A stretch of 64,000 bases of DNA from Streptomyces fradiae (GCF_041270065.1 NZ_CP065958.1:558001-622000), one strand, 5' to 3'. Counted from the stretch's first letter, positions 41,515 through 50,437 are shown. The notes: a model not told the origin generated them from the letters alone. Program-made: numbers and translations.

Positions 41515-42915
41515 TCAGGCGTGGTCGGCGTCCTCGGGGATGCTGACCAGCCAGCGGGTGTCCTGGCGGGGGCGCAGGTAGAGCGCCCAGTAGAGGGTGG
41601 CGACGGCGGTGATGCCGCCGGTCCACAGCAGGTACTCGGTGTCCTGCATGTACAGGACGTACGCGAGGACGCCGATGAGCACGACCGGGACGGCCGGCCA
41701 CAGCGGCATGCGCCAGGCCGCGACCTCACGGTGCGCGCCGCGGCGGCTGAACAGGGCGGCGACGGCGACGAGCAGGTACATGCCGGTGACGGAGACGCCG
41801 GTGACGCCGTAGAGGGTGTCGAGGTTGACGAAGCAGAGGGCCGCGCCGGGCACGCCGACGACCAGGGTGGCCACCCACGGCGAGCCGAAGCGGCCGAGGC
41901 GGGACAGGGCGTTGTTGACCGGCTCGGGCCAGGCCTTGTCGCGGGCGGAGGCGAACAGCACGCGGGAGTTCTGGATGACCATCACGATGCCGGCGTTGAT
42001 GATGGCGAGCGCCACGCAGAGGCTGATGAAGGTGCCGACGGCCGAGTTGGACCAGGCGGTGATCATGCTGCTGATGTCGCCGCCGGTGAGAGCCTGGAGG
42101 TCGTCGGCGCCGAGGGTGATGGCGACGACGGGGACGAGGATGACGGCGGTGGAGATGGCGAGCGTGGCGAGCACGGTGCGGGCGACGCTGCGGCGCGGGT
42201 TCTCCAGCTCCTCGGAGAGGTAGACGGCGGTCGAGAAGCCCTGGGTGACGAAGAGGGCGATGGCGAGGCCGGAGACGACGAGGGCGCCGGTGACGAGCGA
42301 GTGGGTGCTGCCGTCGCCCGCGACCTGTCCGTGCGTCAGGGCGCCGAGGCCGCGCTGGGAGTGGCTGAAGCCGAGGACGGCGACGAGGCCGGCCGCGACG
42401 ACTTCGAGGACGAGGAAGATACCGGTGATCCAGGCGTTGGCGCGCAGGTCGAGCAGTCCGGCGAGGGTGGCGAGGAGCATGACGCCGGCGCCGGCGATCG
42501 GGGCGGGGATGTGGACGAGCGGCGCGAGGTAGTCGGCCGTGCCCATGGCGATCACCGGGGGCACGATCATCACCACGAGCAGGGAGAGTACGAAGACCAG
42601 CCAGCCGGCGAGGCGGCCGGCGAGGGTGGAGACGATGGCGTACTCGCCGCCGGCGCTGGGGATGAGGGTGCCGAGCTCGGAGTAGACGAAGGCCACGCCG
42701 ATGCAGAGCAGCGAGCCGATCGCGATGGTGAGCGCGGTGAAGGTGCCGACGCTGCCGAAGAGGTCGGGGACGACCACGAAGAGGGTCGAGGCGGGGGTGA
42801 CGCAGGAGAGCGTGAGCAGGGTGCCGCCGACGACACCGATGGAGCGCTTGAGTTTCTGTGGCACGGGGGCCGTCTGGGGGGCCAGGGCGTGTGGTGCGCT
42901 GAGGGTGTCGGTCAT
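41515..42915 (-). CDS. APC family amino acid permease
   Basis: A 466-aa, 12-helix transporter: LKRSIGVVGGTLLTLSCVTPASTLFVVVPDLFG (TM1 with the APC-type broken helix), FVYSELGTLIPSAGGEYAIVS (TM3 region with the family's PSAGGEY motif), TQGFSTAVYLSEELENPRRSVART, NSRVLFASARDKAWPEPVNN. It is a proton-coupled amino acid/amine importer of the AGT/ABT type; substrate unknown. ATG 42915 (MTDTLSAPHALAPQ) has no strong RBS, and a longer in-frame N-terminus is Pro/Arg-rich and unlikely. It converges on the phosphatase operon. Confidence 0.9.
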   Translation of the reverse strand: MTDTLSAPHALAPQTAPVPQKLKRSIGVVGGTLLTLSCVTPASTLFVVVPDLFGSVGTFTALTIAIGSLLCIGVAFVYSELGTLIPSAGGEYAIVSTLAGRLAGWLVFVLSLLVVMIVPPVIAMGTADYLAPLVHIPAPIAGAGVMLLATLAGLLDLRANAWITGIFLVLEVVAAGLVAVLGFSHSQRGLGALTHGQVAGDGSTHSLVTGALVVSGLAIALFVTQGFSTAVYLSEELENPRRSVARTVLATLAISTAVILVPVVAITLGADDLQALTGGDISSMITAWSNSAVGTFISLCVALAIINAGIVMVIQNSRVLFASARDKAWPEPVNNALSRLGRFGSPWVATLVVGVPGAALCFVNLDTLYGVTGVSVTGMYLLVAVAALFSRRGAHREVAAWRMPLWPAVPVVLIGVLAYVLYMQDTEYLLWTGGITAVATLYWALYLRPRQDTRWLVSIPEDADHA

Positions 42916-43238
42916 CAGGCGGTTCCGATCGATGCGTGCGGTGCGTGTGCGAGCGGGAGCGGTATCGCCTCCGGGGCGGCCGGTGGGGTGCCGGTGATGT
43001 GAGGGGTGGGGTGTGACGGGTGTTCGTGTGCTCCCGGGCTGAATGGAAGCCCGCACGGATCCGCAGGTCAATGGCCTGATGGCTGCGGAATCCGTCGTCA
43101 GGGGTCGGTTCGGCGGGGCGATCGGACGTTAACAACGCGCCAAGACGGCGTGAATGCTCCGTACGGGAACCGCAGCGCTCCCGGGAGGACTTTTACCGCG
43201 CTTTACCGGCCGTCGCGCATCGTGGACGCCTCGGCGGG
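42916..43238. other. 323-bp intergenic region upstream of the APC permease
   Basis: It should hold the permease promoter (minus strand). Visible elements are a hairpin GGGCT/AGCCC (43036-43052) and a short direct repeat CTTTTACCGCG/CTTTACCGG near 43190. GTTAACAACGCGCC around 43130 is locally A+T-rich. No gene supported. Confidence 0.5.
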
Positions 43239-45341
43239 TCAGGCGGTGCCGCTCTCCCATACGACGGTGCCGCCGAGCAGCCCGGGGCGGGCGCCGGTGG
43301 CGAGGGCCGGGTGCTCCAGGGTGTCGGCGGTCTCCTCCAGACAGCTGCCGAGGCTGTCGGGGGTGTCCCAGTCGGCTTGCCCGCCGTGCCGGGTCCAGCG
43401 GCCCAGGTGACCGGTCCCGGTGTCCAGGAAGAGACCGGAGGTGAGGTCGGCGGGGTCGAGCGAGATCACCGGGATCCAGGCAGGCCGCCAGCCGGGCGTG
43501 CCTGACAGCGACCGGTACGCGGCGGCGACGGCGTCGAGCGGGATCAGCGCCATGCCGCCCGGCAGACAGCCGACGCGAGCGCCGGTGCCGGCCGCGGCGC
43601 CGTCGTCGCCCGCGGTCAGGGTCCAGAGCGTGCGCAGGGCGGCCGGCAGGCGGACGCCGTCGAGCTCGCGCTCGACGGCGTCGATCTCGGCGGGGCGCGC
43701 GCCGGCGCGGAGCGCGGCCAGGGAGTCGGGGGCGTGTCGGCCGAGCCAGGCGGTGACGCGCCGCCAGGCCTCGGTGATCTCGCGGGCGGCGATCGCGTCC
43801 GCGGCCAGGGGGTGGTGGCCGGCGGTGCCGTGGGCGGCCGGGGAGCCGGGCAGGCCGCACCGGTCGAGGAGGGCATGGAGTTCCGCGGCGGTCAGCCGCG
43901 GATTCGCGGCGGCGCCTTCGGCGAGCTCGGGCGCGGCGGGGCCCTCCAGAAGGGTCGAGAGGAGGGAGACCGGGAGTACGGGGTTGGCGGCGGCGGCCCG
44001 GCGGACCCGGGCGTCGGGGTCGCCGAGCTGCGGCACGGGCGGCCGGTCGAGCGTGGGGTCGGCGGCGGCCAGGGCGCGTACCTCCGGGTCCTCGTGGTCG
44101 AGGAGGTGTCCGAGACCGGTGCGCGGCACGCGGCTCGGAGGGAGCAGATGCCGCAGGTGGCGGGGGGTGGCGATGAAGGCTTCGAGGAGGGTGGCGGCGG
44201 GTGCGAGCGGGTGGTGGTACGCGAGCAGAAGTCGTACCTCCGGGTCGGGGTCGGCGGCGAGCGGGGCCGCCAGCTCGCCGGGGAGCCCGGCCCAGGTCGC
44301 CGCGACGCGGCGCAGCAGGGCGTGCTCCGACCGGGCGCACTCGGCGTACCAGTCGGGGTCGGGGACGATCGGCGTCTCGGGGAGCGGACCGACCATGTAG
44401 ACGGTGCCGCGCGCGACGAGGTCGACGGCCGCGCGCTTTTCCCAGGTGCGCTGGTACGGCTGGACGCGCGCCCGGGTCCGTACCGATTCGTCCGGGTCCT
44501 CCATCAGGGCGGGGAGCAGTGCGGGGTCGAGGTCGGCGCGGCTCGCGACGCGTTCGCGGACCTTGGGGTCGGGATCGCGGGCGAGGCGGGCGACGGCGTC
44601 GGCGTGGGTGTGCGGGTTGCGGGCCAGTTCCCCCAGGTCGCGGCCGGCGCCGAGGCAGGCGTCGACGACCGTGCGGGCGAGTGCGCCGTCGAGGAGGAGG
44701 CCGGTGCGGTGGTGGCTCTCCCGCTCCGGCAGCTCGGTCACCGTGGCGGCCGGGTCCCGGTGGCCGTCGTTGCGCCGGGCGGCCTCGCGGACCTCGGGGT
44801 CCGGGTCGGCGAGGAGCGCGGCGCGCCGTTCGGCGGTGAGTGACGACCAGTCGTTGGCGGCGTAGGCCCGCACGACGGGGTCGGGGTGGGTGGCCATGGC
44901 CCGGCGGTGGGCGAGCGAGATCTGCCGGGAGGAGAACAGTTCGCCGATGATCTCGCCGACGGTGACCTGGCCGCCGGGGTGGTCCTCGTCGCGTGCGGTC
45001 AGCAGGGCGTCCACGACGTCAGCGGGCAGCGGAACCGTTCTCCCGCGCTGTGGTTTGGGCCCTCCGGCGAGCGCGGCCCGCACCAGCGCGTCGGGATCGC
45101 GCACAAGGCGGCCCCGCAGCTCCGGCGCCACGTGCCCGTTCCGGGCGAACGCCCGGCGCACCTCCCGGCGCGGATGCGTGAGCACCGCCTCGGTCACGGC
45201 GTCGGGCAGGGCCCGCTCCTGGCAGAGCGTCTTCCAGGCGGTGCTCGCGCCGGGGTCGAGCAGCCTGACCAGGACGTCCGCGGGGGCACCGGAGTTGCTC
45301 GCGATGCCGCGCATCCACGCTTCGACCAGGGAGGAGTTCAT
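43239..45341 (-). CDS. LRV-repeat protein fused to a SUKH (SMI1/KNR4) domain
   Basis: A 700-aa protein. Residues about 10-520 are LRV/HEAT-like repeats (for example TEAVLTHPRREVRRAFARNGHV, RAMATHPDPVVRAYAANDWSSL, ARLARDPDPKVRERVASRADLDPALLPAL). The last about 165 residues form a SUKH domain: IDAVERELDGVRLPAALRTLWTLTAGDDG, PGGMALIPLDAVAAAYRSL, WRPAWIPVISLDPADLTSGLFLDTGTGHLGRW, SLGSCLEETADTL. SUKH proteins are often immunity proteins to polymorphic or CDI toxins, or scaffold domains. No toxin gene is adjacent. ATG 45341 has AGGA about 8 nt upstream. The repeat part is paralogous to the protein at 2285-3817. Confidence 0.82.
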   Translation of the reverse strand: MNSSLVEAWMRGIASNSGAPADVLVRLLDPGASTAWKTLCQERALPDAVTEAVLTHPRREVRRAFARNGHVAPELRGRLVRDPDALVRAALAGGPKPQRGRTVPLPADVVDALLTARDEDHPGGQVTVGEIIGELFSSRQISLAHRRAMATHPDPVVRAYAANDWSSLTAERRAALLADPDPEVREAARRNDGHRDPAATVTELPERESHHRTGLLLDGALARTVVDACLGAGRDLGELARNPHTHADAVARLARDPDPKVRERVASRADLDPALLPALMEDPDESVRTRARVQPYQRTWEKRAAVDLVARGTVYMVGPLPETPIVPDPDWYAECARSEHALLRRVAATWAGLPGELAAPLAADPDPEVRLLLAYHHPLAPAATLLEAFIATPRHLRHLLPPSRVPRTGLGHLLDHEDPEVRALAAADPTLDRPPVPQLGDPDARVRRAAAANPVLPVSLLSTLLEGPAAPELAEGAAANPRLTAAELHALLDRCGLPGSPAAHGTAGHHPLAADAIAAREITEAWRRVTAWLGRHAPDSLAALRAGARPAEIDAVERELDGVRLPAALRTLWTLTAGDDGAAAGTGARVGCLPGGMALIPLDAVAAAYRSLSGTPGWRPAWIPVISLDPADLTSGLFLDTGTGHLGRWTRHGGQADWDTPDSLGSCLEETADTLEHPALATGARPGLLGGTVVWESGTA

Positions 45342-45373
45342 CACGGCATCCTGCCAGTCCGGTCGCGTGGAGC

Positions 45374-45426
45374 GGTGAACGGGGGCGTTCACCGGCCCGC
45401 CCAGGGGGGTGGTCCGGGCGGGCCGG
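45374..45426 (-). terminator. Two hairpins between acyl-CoA dehydrogenase and LRV-SUKH genes
   Basis: CCGGCCCGCCC (45392-45402) pairs perfectly with GGGCGGGCCGG (45416-45426), about 25 nt after the acyl-CoA dehydrogenase stop. GGTGAAC/GTTCACC (45374-45393) is a second, 7-bp hairpin ahead of the LRV-SUKH gene. Confidence 0.65.
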
Positions 45427-45450
45427 AGACAGGGGGTGGCGGGGCCGCGC

Positions 45451-47175
45451 CTACTGCGCCATCTCGTACGCGCCGGACAGCGACTCCACGCGCTGCCAGA
45501 CGCGGTCCGTGCGGGCCTGGTCGACGACCGGGCGGCGGACGGCGGTGAGGGCCCAGCTCTGCTGGGCGGCGGTCGCGGAGTCCTTGCCGTGGAGCTCGAC
45601 GGCGTGGGCCGAGAAGTCGCGGACGAGGACCGCGAAGAGCTCGTCGAGGACGTCCTCGTCGAGCGCGGTGAGCGCGCCCTGCTCCAGGACCAGCTGGGCG
45701 TGCACGACGAGGGCGAAGAGCTGGCCGACGGCGAGCAGCAGGTCGAGGTCGCGGCTCTGCTCCTCGTCGGGGGCGGCCGTGGTGACGAACTCGCAGAGCG
45801 CGTCCGCCTGTTCGCGGAAGCGGGCGACGTTCGGGAGGTGCGCGTACGTGTCGAAGGCCGGGCGCCAGTCGTGGAAGCGGACCGCGCCGAGACCGCGGGC
45901 CGGGCCCTGACGGAAGAGGAAGTCGTCGTCCGCGGCGTCGAGGCGGGTCGGCACCGGCTCGTAGGCGGCGGGGGCGAGGAGGTGGTTGCGCATGAACTTG
46001 AGGATCAGCGCGAGGTTGACGTGGACCGTGCCCTCCAGCTTCGGCAGGCCGCGGATCTCGACGGCTGCCTGGGCGAAGTAGTTGTCCTTCTCGAAGCCCT
46101 TCGCGGCGACGACGTCCCACATCAGGTCGATGACCTTCTCGCCCTCCGTGGTCACCTTCATCTTCGTCATCGGGTTGAAGAGGAGGTAGCGGCGGTCGTC
46201 GGGCCCGGCGGTGCGGAAGTAGTCCACGGCGCGGTCGCTGAACTGCTTCATGCCGACCAACCGCACGTAGGCGTCGGTCAGTTCGCGCCGCACGTGCGGG
46301 AAGGCGGTGACCGGCCGGCCGTACAGGATCCGGTTCTGCGCGTGGGTGACGGCCTCGTACATCGCGTGCTCGCAGATGCCGATGGAGGCGGTGCACAGGT
46401 TGAACTTGCCGACGTTGACGGTGTTGAGCGCGGCGTCGAAGGCGGCGCGGCCGGTGTGCAGGACGTCCTCGGCGGCCACCGGGTAGTCCTCCAGGCGGAA
46501 CTCGCTGACGAACTTGGATGAGTCGACGACGTTCTTGACCAGGTGGTAGGCGGGGTGGCGGCTGTCGGCGGCGAAGAAGACATAGCCGTCGGGGCCCTCG
46601 ACGTCGGTGCGGCGGCCGAAGACGGAGACGAGGCCGGCGGCGTTGCCGTTGCCGATGTAGTACTTGGAACCGGTGGCGCGGAAGCCGCCCTCGCCGTCGG
46701 GGGTGAGCAGCATGTCGGTGGAGTAGATGTCCGCGCCGTGCGTCTTCTCCGACAGGCCGAAGGCGAACACCTCGCCCTGGCGCAGGAGTTCGGCGGCCCG
46801 CTCGCGCGCGGCGGCGTTGTCGCTCTGCCAGACCGGGCCGAGGCCGAGGATGGTGACCTGCCAGGCGTACCAGTAGTCGAGGCCGTAGAAGCCGAGGATC
46901 TCGTTGAGGGCGGCGATCCGGGCGGTGTCCCAGCGCTTGTCGCTCTCGCCCTCGCCGGCGGCGGAGGCCGGGGTGAGGAAGGTGGCGAAGAGGTTCTCCT
47001 TGGCGGCGAAGGCGAGGAAGTCGCCGAGCCAGGCGCGGGTGCGGTAGTCCTCGATCAGCTGTCGCTTGCCGCGCTCCTCGAACCAGTCGACGGTGGCGCG
47101 CAGCAGCCGGCGCGTCTCCGGGTCGAAGTGCGCGGGGTCGTAGGTGCGCGGGTTGAAGAGGAGCGAGTCGGCCAT
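45451..47175 (-). CDS. Acyl-CoA dehydrogenase family protein
   Basis: A 574-aa flavoprotein longer than classical 380-aa FadE. FAD/substrate segments include FAFGLSEKTHGADIYSTDMLLTP, FRATGSKYYIGNGNAAGLVSVFGRR, NRILYGRPVTAFPHVRRELTDAYVRL and IDLMWDVVAAKGFEKDNYFAQAAVEIRGLPKLEGTVHVNLALIL. The extra C-terminal domain (about 400-574) is helical, as in large ACAD/ACOX-like enzymes. It probably oxidises an acyl-CoA at C2-C3; chain specificity unknown. It is encoded 36 nt downstream of, and on the same strand as, a PadR regulator with a palindromic operator, so it is likely its main target. RBS AAAGGCGG. Confidence 0.9.
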   Translation of the reverse strand: MADSLLFNPRTYDPAHFDPETRRLLRATVDWFEERGKRQLIEDYRTRAWLGDFLAFAAKENLFATFLTPASAAGEGESDKRWDTARIAALNEILGFYGLDYWYAWQVTILGLGPVWQSDNAAARERAAELLRQGEVFAFGLSEKTHGADIYSTDMLLTPDGEGGFRATGSKYYIGNGNAAGLVSVFGRRTDVEGPDGYVFFAADSRHPAYHLVKNVVDSSKFVSEFRLEDYPVAAEDVLHTGRAAFDAALNTVNVGKFNLCTASIGICEHAMYEAVTHAQNRILYGRPVTAFPHVRRELTDAYVRLVGMKQFSDRAVDYFRTAGPDDRRYLLFNPMTKMKVTTEGEKVIDLMWDVVAAKGFEKDNYFAQAAVEIRGLPKLEGTVHVNLALILKFMRNHLLAPAAYEPVPTRLDAADDDFLFRQGPARGLGAVRFHDWRPAFDTYAHLPNVARFREQADALCEFVTTAAPDEEQSRDLDLLLAVGQLFALVVHAQLVLEQGALTALDEDVLDELFAVLVRDFSAHAVELHGKDSATAAQQSWALTAVRRPVVDQARTDRVWQRVESLSGAYEMAQ

Positions 47176-47211
47176 GGAGGGTGCCGCCTTTCGGTGAGGA
47201 TGGTCGGGGGT

Positions 47212-47814
47212 TCAGCGCTCGGCGCGGAACCGGTGGAGGGTGGCGAGCACGTCGTCGAGCCAGGCGATCATCATGCGTTCGTACGCGATGCCGCCCCGCA
47301 GCACGACGTGCTGCAGCTCGCGCTCGGCGTCGGCGGGCCCGTAGGAGCCGTGGCCCGGGCCGCCGTCGGGGCCGCCGCTGGGGCCGGTGCCGGGGCCGGT
47401 GCCGAAGTCCCGGGTCTCACCGGCGAGATAGTGGGCGAGCCGGTCCCGGTGGGTCTCCCGGTGCCGTTCCACCTCGTGGATCAGGCCGGCCGGGTCGTCG
47501 AAGGCGGCGCCCCGGATCTTCACGGCCAGGTCGTGGCGGACGGACTCGGGCTCGATGGGGTCGTGCAGCCAGGAGGAGAGCGCGGCCCGGCCGAGGTCGG
47601 CCACCGAGTACTCGCGTTTGTCCGGCCGGCCCTGCTGCGGGACGTCCCGGGCGGCGACCCAGCCGTCGTGCTCCATGCGCTTGAGCACGCGGTAGATCTG
47701 CTGGTGGGTGGCGGTCCAGAAGTAGCCGATGGACCGCTCGAAGCGCCGGGCCAGCTCGTATCCGGAGCCCGGTTGCTCAAGGAGCGAGACGAGGATCGCG
47801 TGTTCGAGCGCCAT
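47212..47814 (-). CDS. PadR family transcriptional regulator
   Basis: A 200-aa repressor: N-terminal winged HTH (MALEHAILVSLLEQPGSGYELARRFERSIGYFWTATHQQIYRVLKRMEHDGWV...REYSVADLGRAAL) and a PadR_C-type helical dimerisation half, interrupted by a Gly/Pro loop (TGPGTGPSGGPDGGPG). ATG 47814 is chosen because MALEHAIL is the family's usual start. The perfect palindrome at 47824-47851, 9 nt upstream, overlaps the leader. PadR repressors typically respond to phenolic or amphipathic ligands. Here the downstream acyl-CoA dehydrogenase suggests a fatty-acid or aromatic acyl signal (inference). Confidence 0.92.
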   Translation of the reverse strand: MALEHAILVSLLEQPGSGYELARRFERSIGYFWTATHQQIYRVLKRMEHDGWVAARDVPQQGRPDKREYSVADLGRAALSSWLHDPIEPESVRHDLAVKIRGAAFDDPAGLIHEVERHRETHRDRLAHYLAGETRDFGTGPGTGPSGGPDGGPGHGSYGPADAERELQHVVLRGGIAYERMMIAWLDDVLATLHRFRAER

Positions 47815-47823
47815 GCCGCCGAT

Positions 47824-47851
47824 CTTGCTATGCAACGAGTTGCATAGCAAG
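47824..47851. promoter_or_regulatory. Perfect PadR-type operator
   Basis: 13-bp arms CTTGCTATGCAAC and GTTGCATAGCAAG separated by GA. The core ATGC-8N-GCAT fits the PadR operator pattern (ATGT-8N-ACAT). Located immediately upstream of the padR start. Confidence 0.88.
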
Positions 47852-48143
47852 GCGGGCGCCGCCGGTGAGACACGGCTCACCCCGCGCGGGGCGGTCCGGG
47901 CATCCCCGGCAATTCATCTCCTGTCGGTCCCGGATCCGGGCGCCCCCGCCCCGACCCCTTGTCGATCGACGGGCGCCTGTGCTCCAATCCGTGACGAACA
48001 CCTACGGACCGGGATGCTCGTCAGTCCCGGGGCGGTCCAGAGGCGCGAGGGCCGGACGGCGGGGAGCGCGGGCGGTTTCGGCCCGGCGCTGGACGCCGGG
48101 CGTACGGGGACAACCCATCCACGTACCCGCAGGAGCGATCGCC
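47852..48143. other. Divergent gap upstream of urate oxidase
   Basis: This 292-nt gap separates the divergent PadR and urate oxidase genes. A possible promoter is TTGTCG near 47958 with TCCAAT 18 nt later, weak by consensus. No gene, and nothing else clear. The last 13 nt before the uricase ATG (AGGAGCGATCGCC) are identical to the leader of the CIS sheath gene. Confidence 0.4.
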
Positions 48144-49064
48144 ATGAGCAAGCACGTCCTGGCCCAGAACCAGTACGGCAAGGCCGAGAACCGCATCGTC
48201 AAGATCACCCGTCAGGGCAACGAGGGCGCCTGGCACGAGATCCGCGACCTGAACGTCTCCGTCGCCCTGCGCGGCGAGTTCCGCCAGGTGCACCTGACCG
48301 GCGACAACGGCAACTGTCTGCCGACGGACACCACCAAGAACACGGTCTACGCCTTCGCCAAGGAACACGGCATCGCCTCCCCCGAGGCGTTCGCGATCCT
48401 GCTCGCCAAGCACTTCGTGCACTCGCAGCCGGTGATCCACGAGGCGCAGATCCGCGTCGAGGAGTACGCCTGGGACCGGATCTCCGTGCCCACCCGCGCC
48501 GAGCAGCACTCCTTCGTCCGCAAGGGCCAGGAGGTCCGCACCGCCCAGGTCACCCACAGCGGCCAGACCGGTCAGCTGCAGGTCATCTCCGGTCTGAAGG
48601 ACCTCACCGTCATGAACTCGACCAACTCCGAGTTCCACGGCTTCATCAAGGACAAGTACACGACCCTCCAGGAGGCCTACGACCGCATCCTGGCCACCAA
48701 GGTCACGGCCCGCTGGGCGCACTCCGCGCTCACCGCCGACGCCGAGGACTTCGACTGGGACCGCTCGTACAAGTCCGCGCGCCGTCACATGCTGGAGGCC
48801 TTCGCGGAGACCTACAGCTACTCCCTGCAGCAGACCCTCAACGCGATGGCCGAGCGGGTCCTCGACAACTGCCAGAGCGTCAACGAGGTGCGGCTCAACC
48901 TGCCGAACAAGCACCACTTCCTCGTGGACCTGGAGCCGTTCGGCCTGAAGAACGACAACGAGGTGTACTACGCCGCCGACCGGATGTACGGCCTGATCGA
49001 GGGCACCATCCACCGTGACGGCGTGCAGCCGGTGATCGCCACCAGCGACTGGATCACCGCCTGA
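48144..49064 (+). CDS. Urate oxidase (uricase)
   Basis: A 306-aa cofactor-free oxidase converting urate to 5-hydroxyisourate. Catalytic segments are YGKAENRIVKI with Lys13 and LPTDTTKNTVYAFAKEHG with Thr61, plus the signature LTVMNSTNSEFHGFIKDKYTTL. Two T-fold domains are evident, and the length is normal. No C-terminal peroxisomal-like signal, as expected in bacteria. AGGAG lies 8 nt before the ATG. None of the other purine catabolism genes (xanthine dehydrogenase, allantoinase) is adjacent in this window. A strong terminator follows. Confidence 0.97.
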   Translation: MSKHVLAQNQYGKAENRIVKITRQGNEGAWHEIRDLNVSVALRGEFRQVHLTGDNGNCLPTDTTKNTVYAFAKEHGIASPEAFAILLAKHFVHSQPVIHEAQIRVEEYAWDRISVPTRAEQHSFVRKGQEVRTAQVTHSGQTGQLQVISGLKDLTVMNSTNSEFHGFIKDKYTTLQEAYDRILATKVTARWAHSALTADAEDFDWDRSYKSARRHMLEAFAETYSYSLQQTLNAMAERVLDNCQSVNEVRLNLPNKHHFLVDLEPFGLKNDNEVYYAADRMYGLIEGTIHRDGVQPVIATSDWITA

Positions 49065-49093
49065 CCCGCCCCGGGCCGGCCACGGACCCGACG

Positions 49094-49137
49094 GCACCGG
49101 ACCACCCCGCGCGCGCTCGCCCGGGGTGGTCCGGTGC
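49094..49137. terminator. Bidirectional terminator, uricase/TOPRIM genes
   Basis: Perfect 16-bp stem GCACCGGACCACCCCG (49094-49109) and CGGGGTGGTCCGGTGC (49122-49137) with a 12-nt loop, between convergent stops at 49064 and 49140. Confidence 0.88.
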
Positions 49138-49139
49138 GG

Positions 49140-49763
49140 TCAGACCGTGGACAGCAGTGCGGCCAGGGGCTCCGGGACGGCGTCCGGGGGCAGCGCCTCG
49201 GTGAGGACGCGACCGTAATGGATCTTGCGGCCCTTCTTCGTGCCGAGGAAGCGGCGCAGTTGCTGTCGCGGGGTGCGGGTGCGCTGCTCGGGCTGGCGGA
49301 GGAAGGTGCTCAGCGGACGGTGGTCGCCCTCGGCGCGGACGAGTTCGGCGACCCGGTCCGGGCCAAGGGCGCGAATGAGTTCGTCCTCCAGGTCGGCGGC
49401 GCAGACGAAGAAGGCGTGCTGCTCCTCGGCGAGCCCGGCGCGGGTCCAGCCGCGGGCGTAGTAGTCACGCTCGCGCTCGTCGCACAGGCCGGTGAGGCGC
49501 AGGCCCAGGCCCGGCGGGCCGAGGAGCTGTGCGTAGCGGGCGATGTTCATCGCGCCGCCCATGGAGAGGACGCAGACGCCCTCGGCCGCCAGGTCACGTC
49601 CCCGGGCGGCGGCCAGGGCCTCGACGGCGGCGACGTCGCTCAGTCCTTCGAGCAGGACCACGGTCCGTACGGGCAGCAGCTCGGCGAGCTCCCGTGCGGG
49701 GTCGCCGGGGCCGCCCGCCGCCCACGCGGTGACCGCTTCCCGGAACGCCCCCATGTCAGCCAT
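49140..49763 (-). CDS. Stand-alone TOPRIM (OLD-type) domain protein
   Basis: A 207-aa protein with an OLD-family TOPRIM domain: TVVLLEGLSDVAAVEALAAARG carries the conserved Glu, GVCVLSMGGAMNIARYAQLL follows, and GLCDERERDYY holds the DxE-like acidic pair. No ABC ATPase half is fused or adjacent, unlike full OLD nucleases. It could be a metal-dependent nucleotidyl-transfer/hydrolase protein of unknown use, possibly in DNA repair or phage defence (inference). The start is uncertain: ATG 49763 or 49754, neither with a clear RBS. Confidence 0.8.
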   Translation of the reverse strand: MADMGAFREAVTAWAAGGPGDPARELAELLPVRTVVLLEGLSDVAAVEALAAARGRDLAAEGVCVLSMGGAMNIARYAQLLGPPGLGLRLTGLCDERERDYYARGWTRAGLAEEQHAFFVCAADLEDELIRALGPDRVAELVRAEGDHRPLSTFLRQPEQRTRTPRQQLRRFLGTKKGRKIHYGRVLTEALPPDAVPEPLAALLSTV

Positions 49764-49838
49764 GGGTCGAGTGTCCGGCCCCGCGGCCTTGTGCGCCACG
49801 CATTTTCGCGCTAGCCGGGGGGCCGGGGCCGGCCCGGC

Positions 49839-50147
49839 TCAGGGCATGCGGTGCGAGGCCAGACAGAGCCTGAGCCGGGTGAGGTCCTCGGCCTCGACGA
49901 AGACCCGCTGCCCCCAGTGCGCGGTGAGGCGTTCGGCCACGTCGACCAGACGACGCCGGTCCTGCGGCGTGTAGGCGGGGTAGCGCGCCCAGCCGCGGTC
50001 GGCGATCTCGTTGCCCAGCTCGGTGAAGAGCAGCCCGCGGTAGCGCCGTTCCTCGTCCGCCGTCAGCGGCGTCGCGGGCGAATCGTCCTCGCCCGCGCCC
50101 GCGCCCTCGCCGGGAAGCACCCGTACGTTGTAGAGCTCCCGCACCAC
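49839..50147 (-). CDS. Hypothetical protein
   Basis: About 102 aa, starting at one of two adjacent GTG codons (VVRELYNVRVLPGEG), with a helical C-terminal half (ADEERRYRGLLFTELGNEIADRGWARYPAYTPQDRRRLVDVAERLTAHWG). The start is uncertain: the frame stays open to 50306, but the upstream part looks noncoding. No family recognised. It is divergent from the CIS regulator gene. Confidence 0.55.
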   Translation of the reverse strand: MVRELYNVRVLPGEGAGAGEDDSPATPLTADEERRYRGLLFTELGNEIADRGWARYPAYTPQDRRRLVDVAERLTAHWGQRVFVEAEDLTRLRLCLASHRMP

Positions 50148-50257
50148 CGCTCCGCCACCGCCTTCCGTCCGTGCCGCCGGCGCACCCTGCGTACCCGGCG
50201 GCAGGAGGACGTTAGCGCGACGGCAGTGGAACGTGAGTACGAGCTGCGAGGCTGGCG

Positions 50258-50272
50258 CGGCCACTGTGGCCG
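50258..50272. promoter_or_regulatory. Palindrome in the leader region of the CIS cluster
   Basis: CGGCCAC/GTGGCCG around a central T, about 165 nt before the LuxR-type gene heading the cluster. Candidate operator. The rest of the 290-nt gap (50148-50437) shows no other feature I can support. Confidence 0.4.
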
Positions 50273-50437
50273 ACGCGTCGCCACGGACCGGCAGACCACG
50301 CACCACGGGCGGCTCACGTCACATGCCACCAGCCGCGGGGACACGGTACGTACGGCCGCTCGACCAGCGCCTCGGCCCCGTGCCCCGACGGCCCGCGCAC
50401 GGACGGGTCGAGCCGAGCGAGAGAGCAGGTAGGGGAA

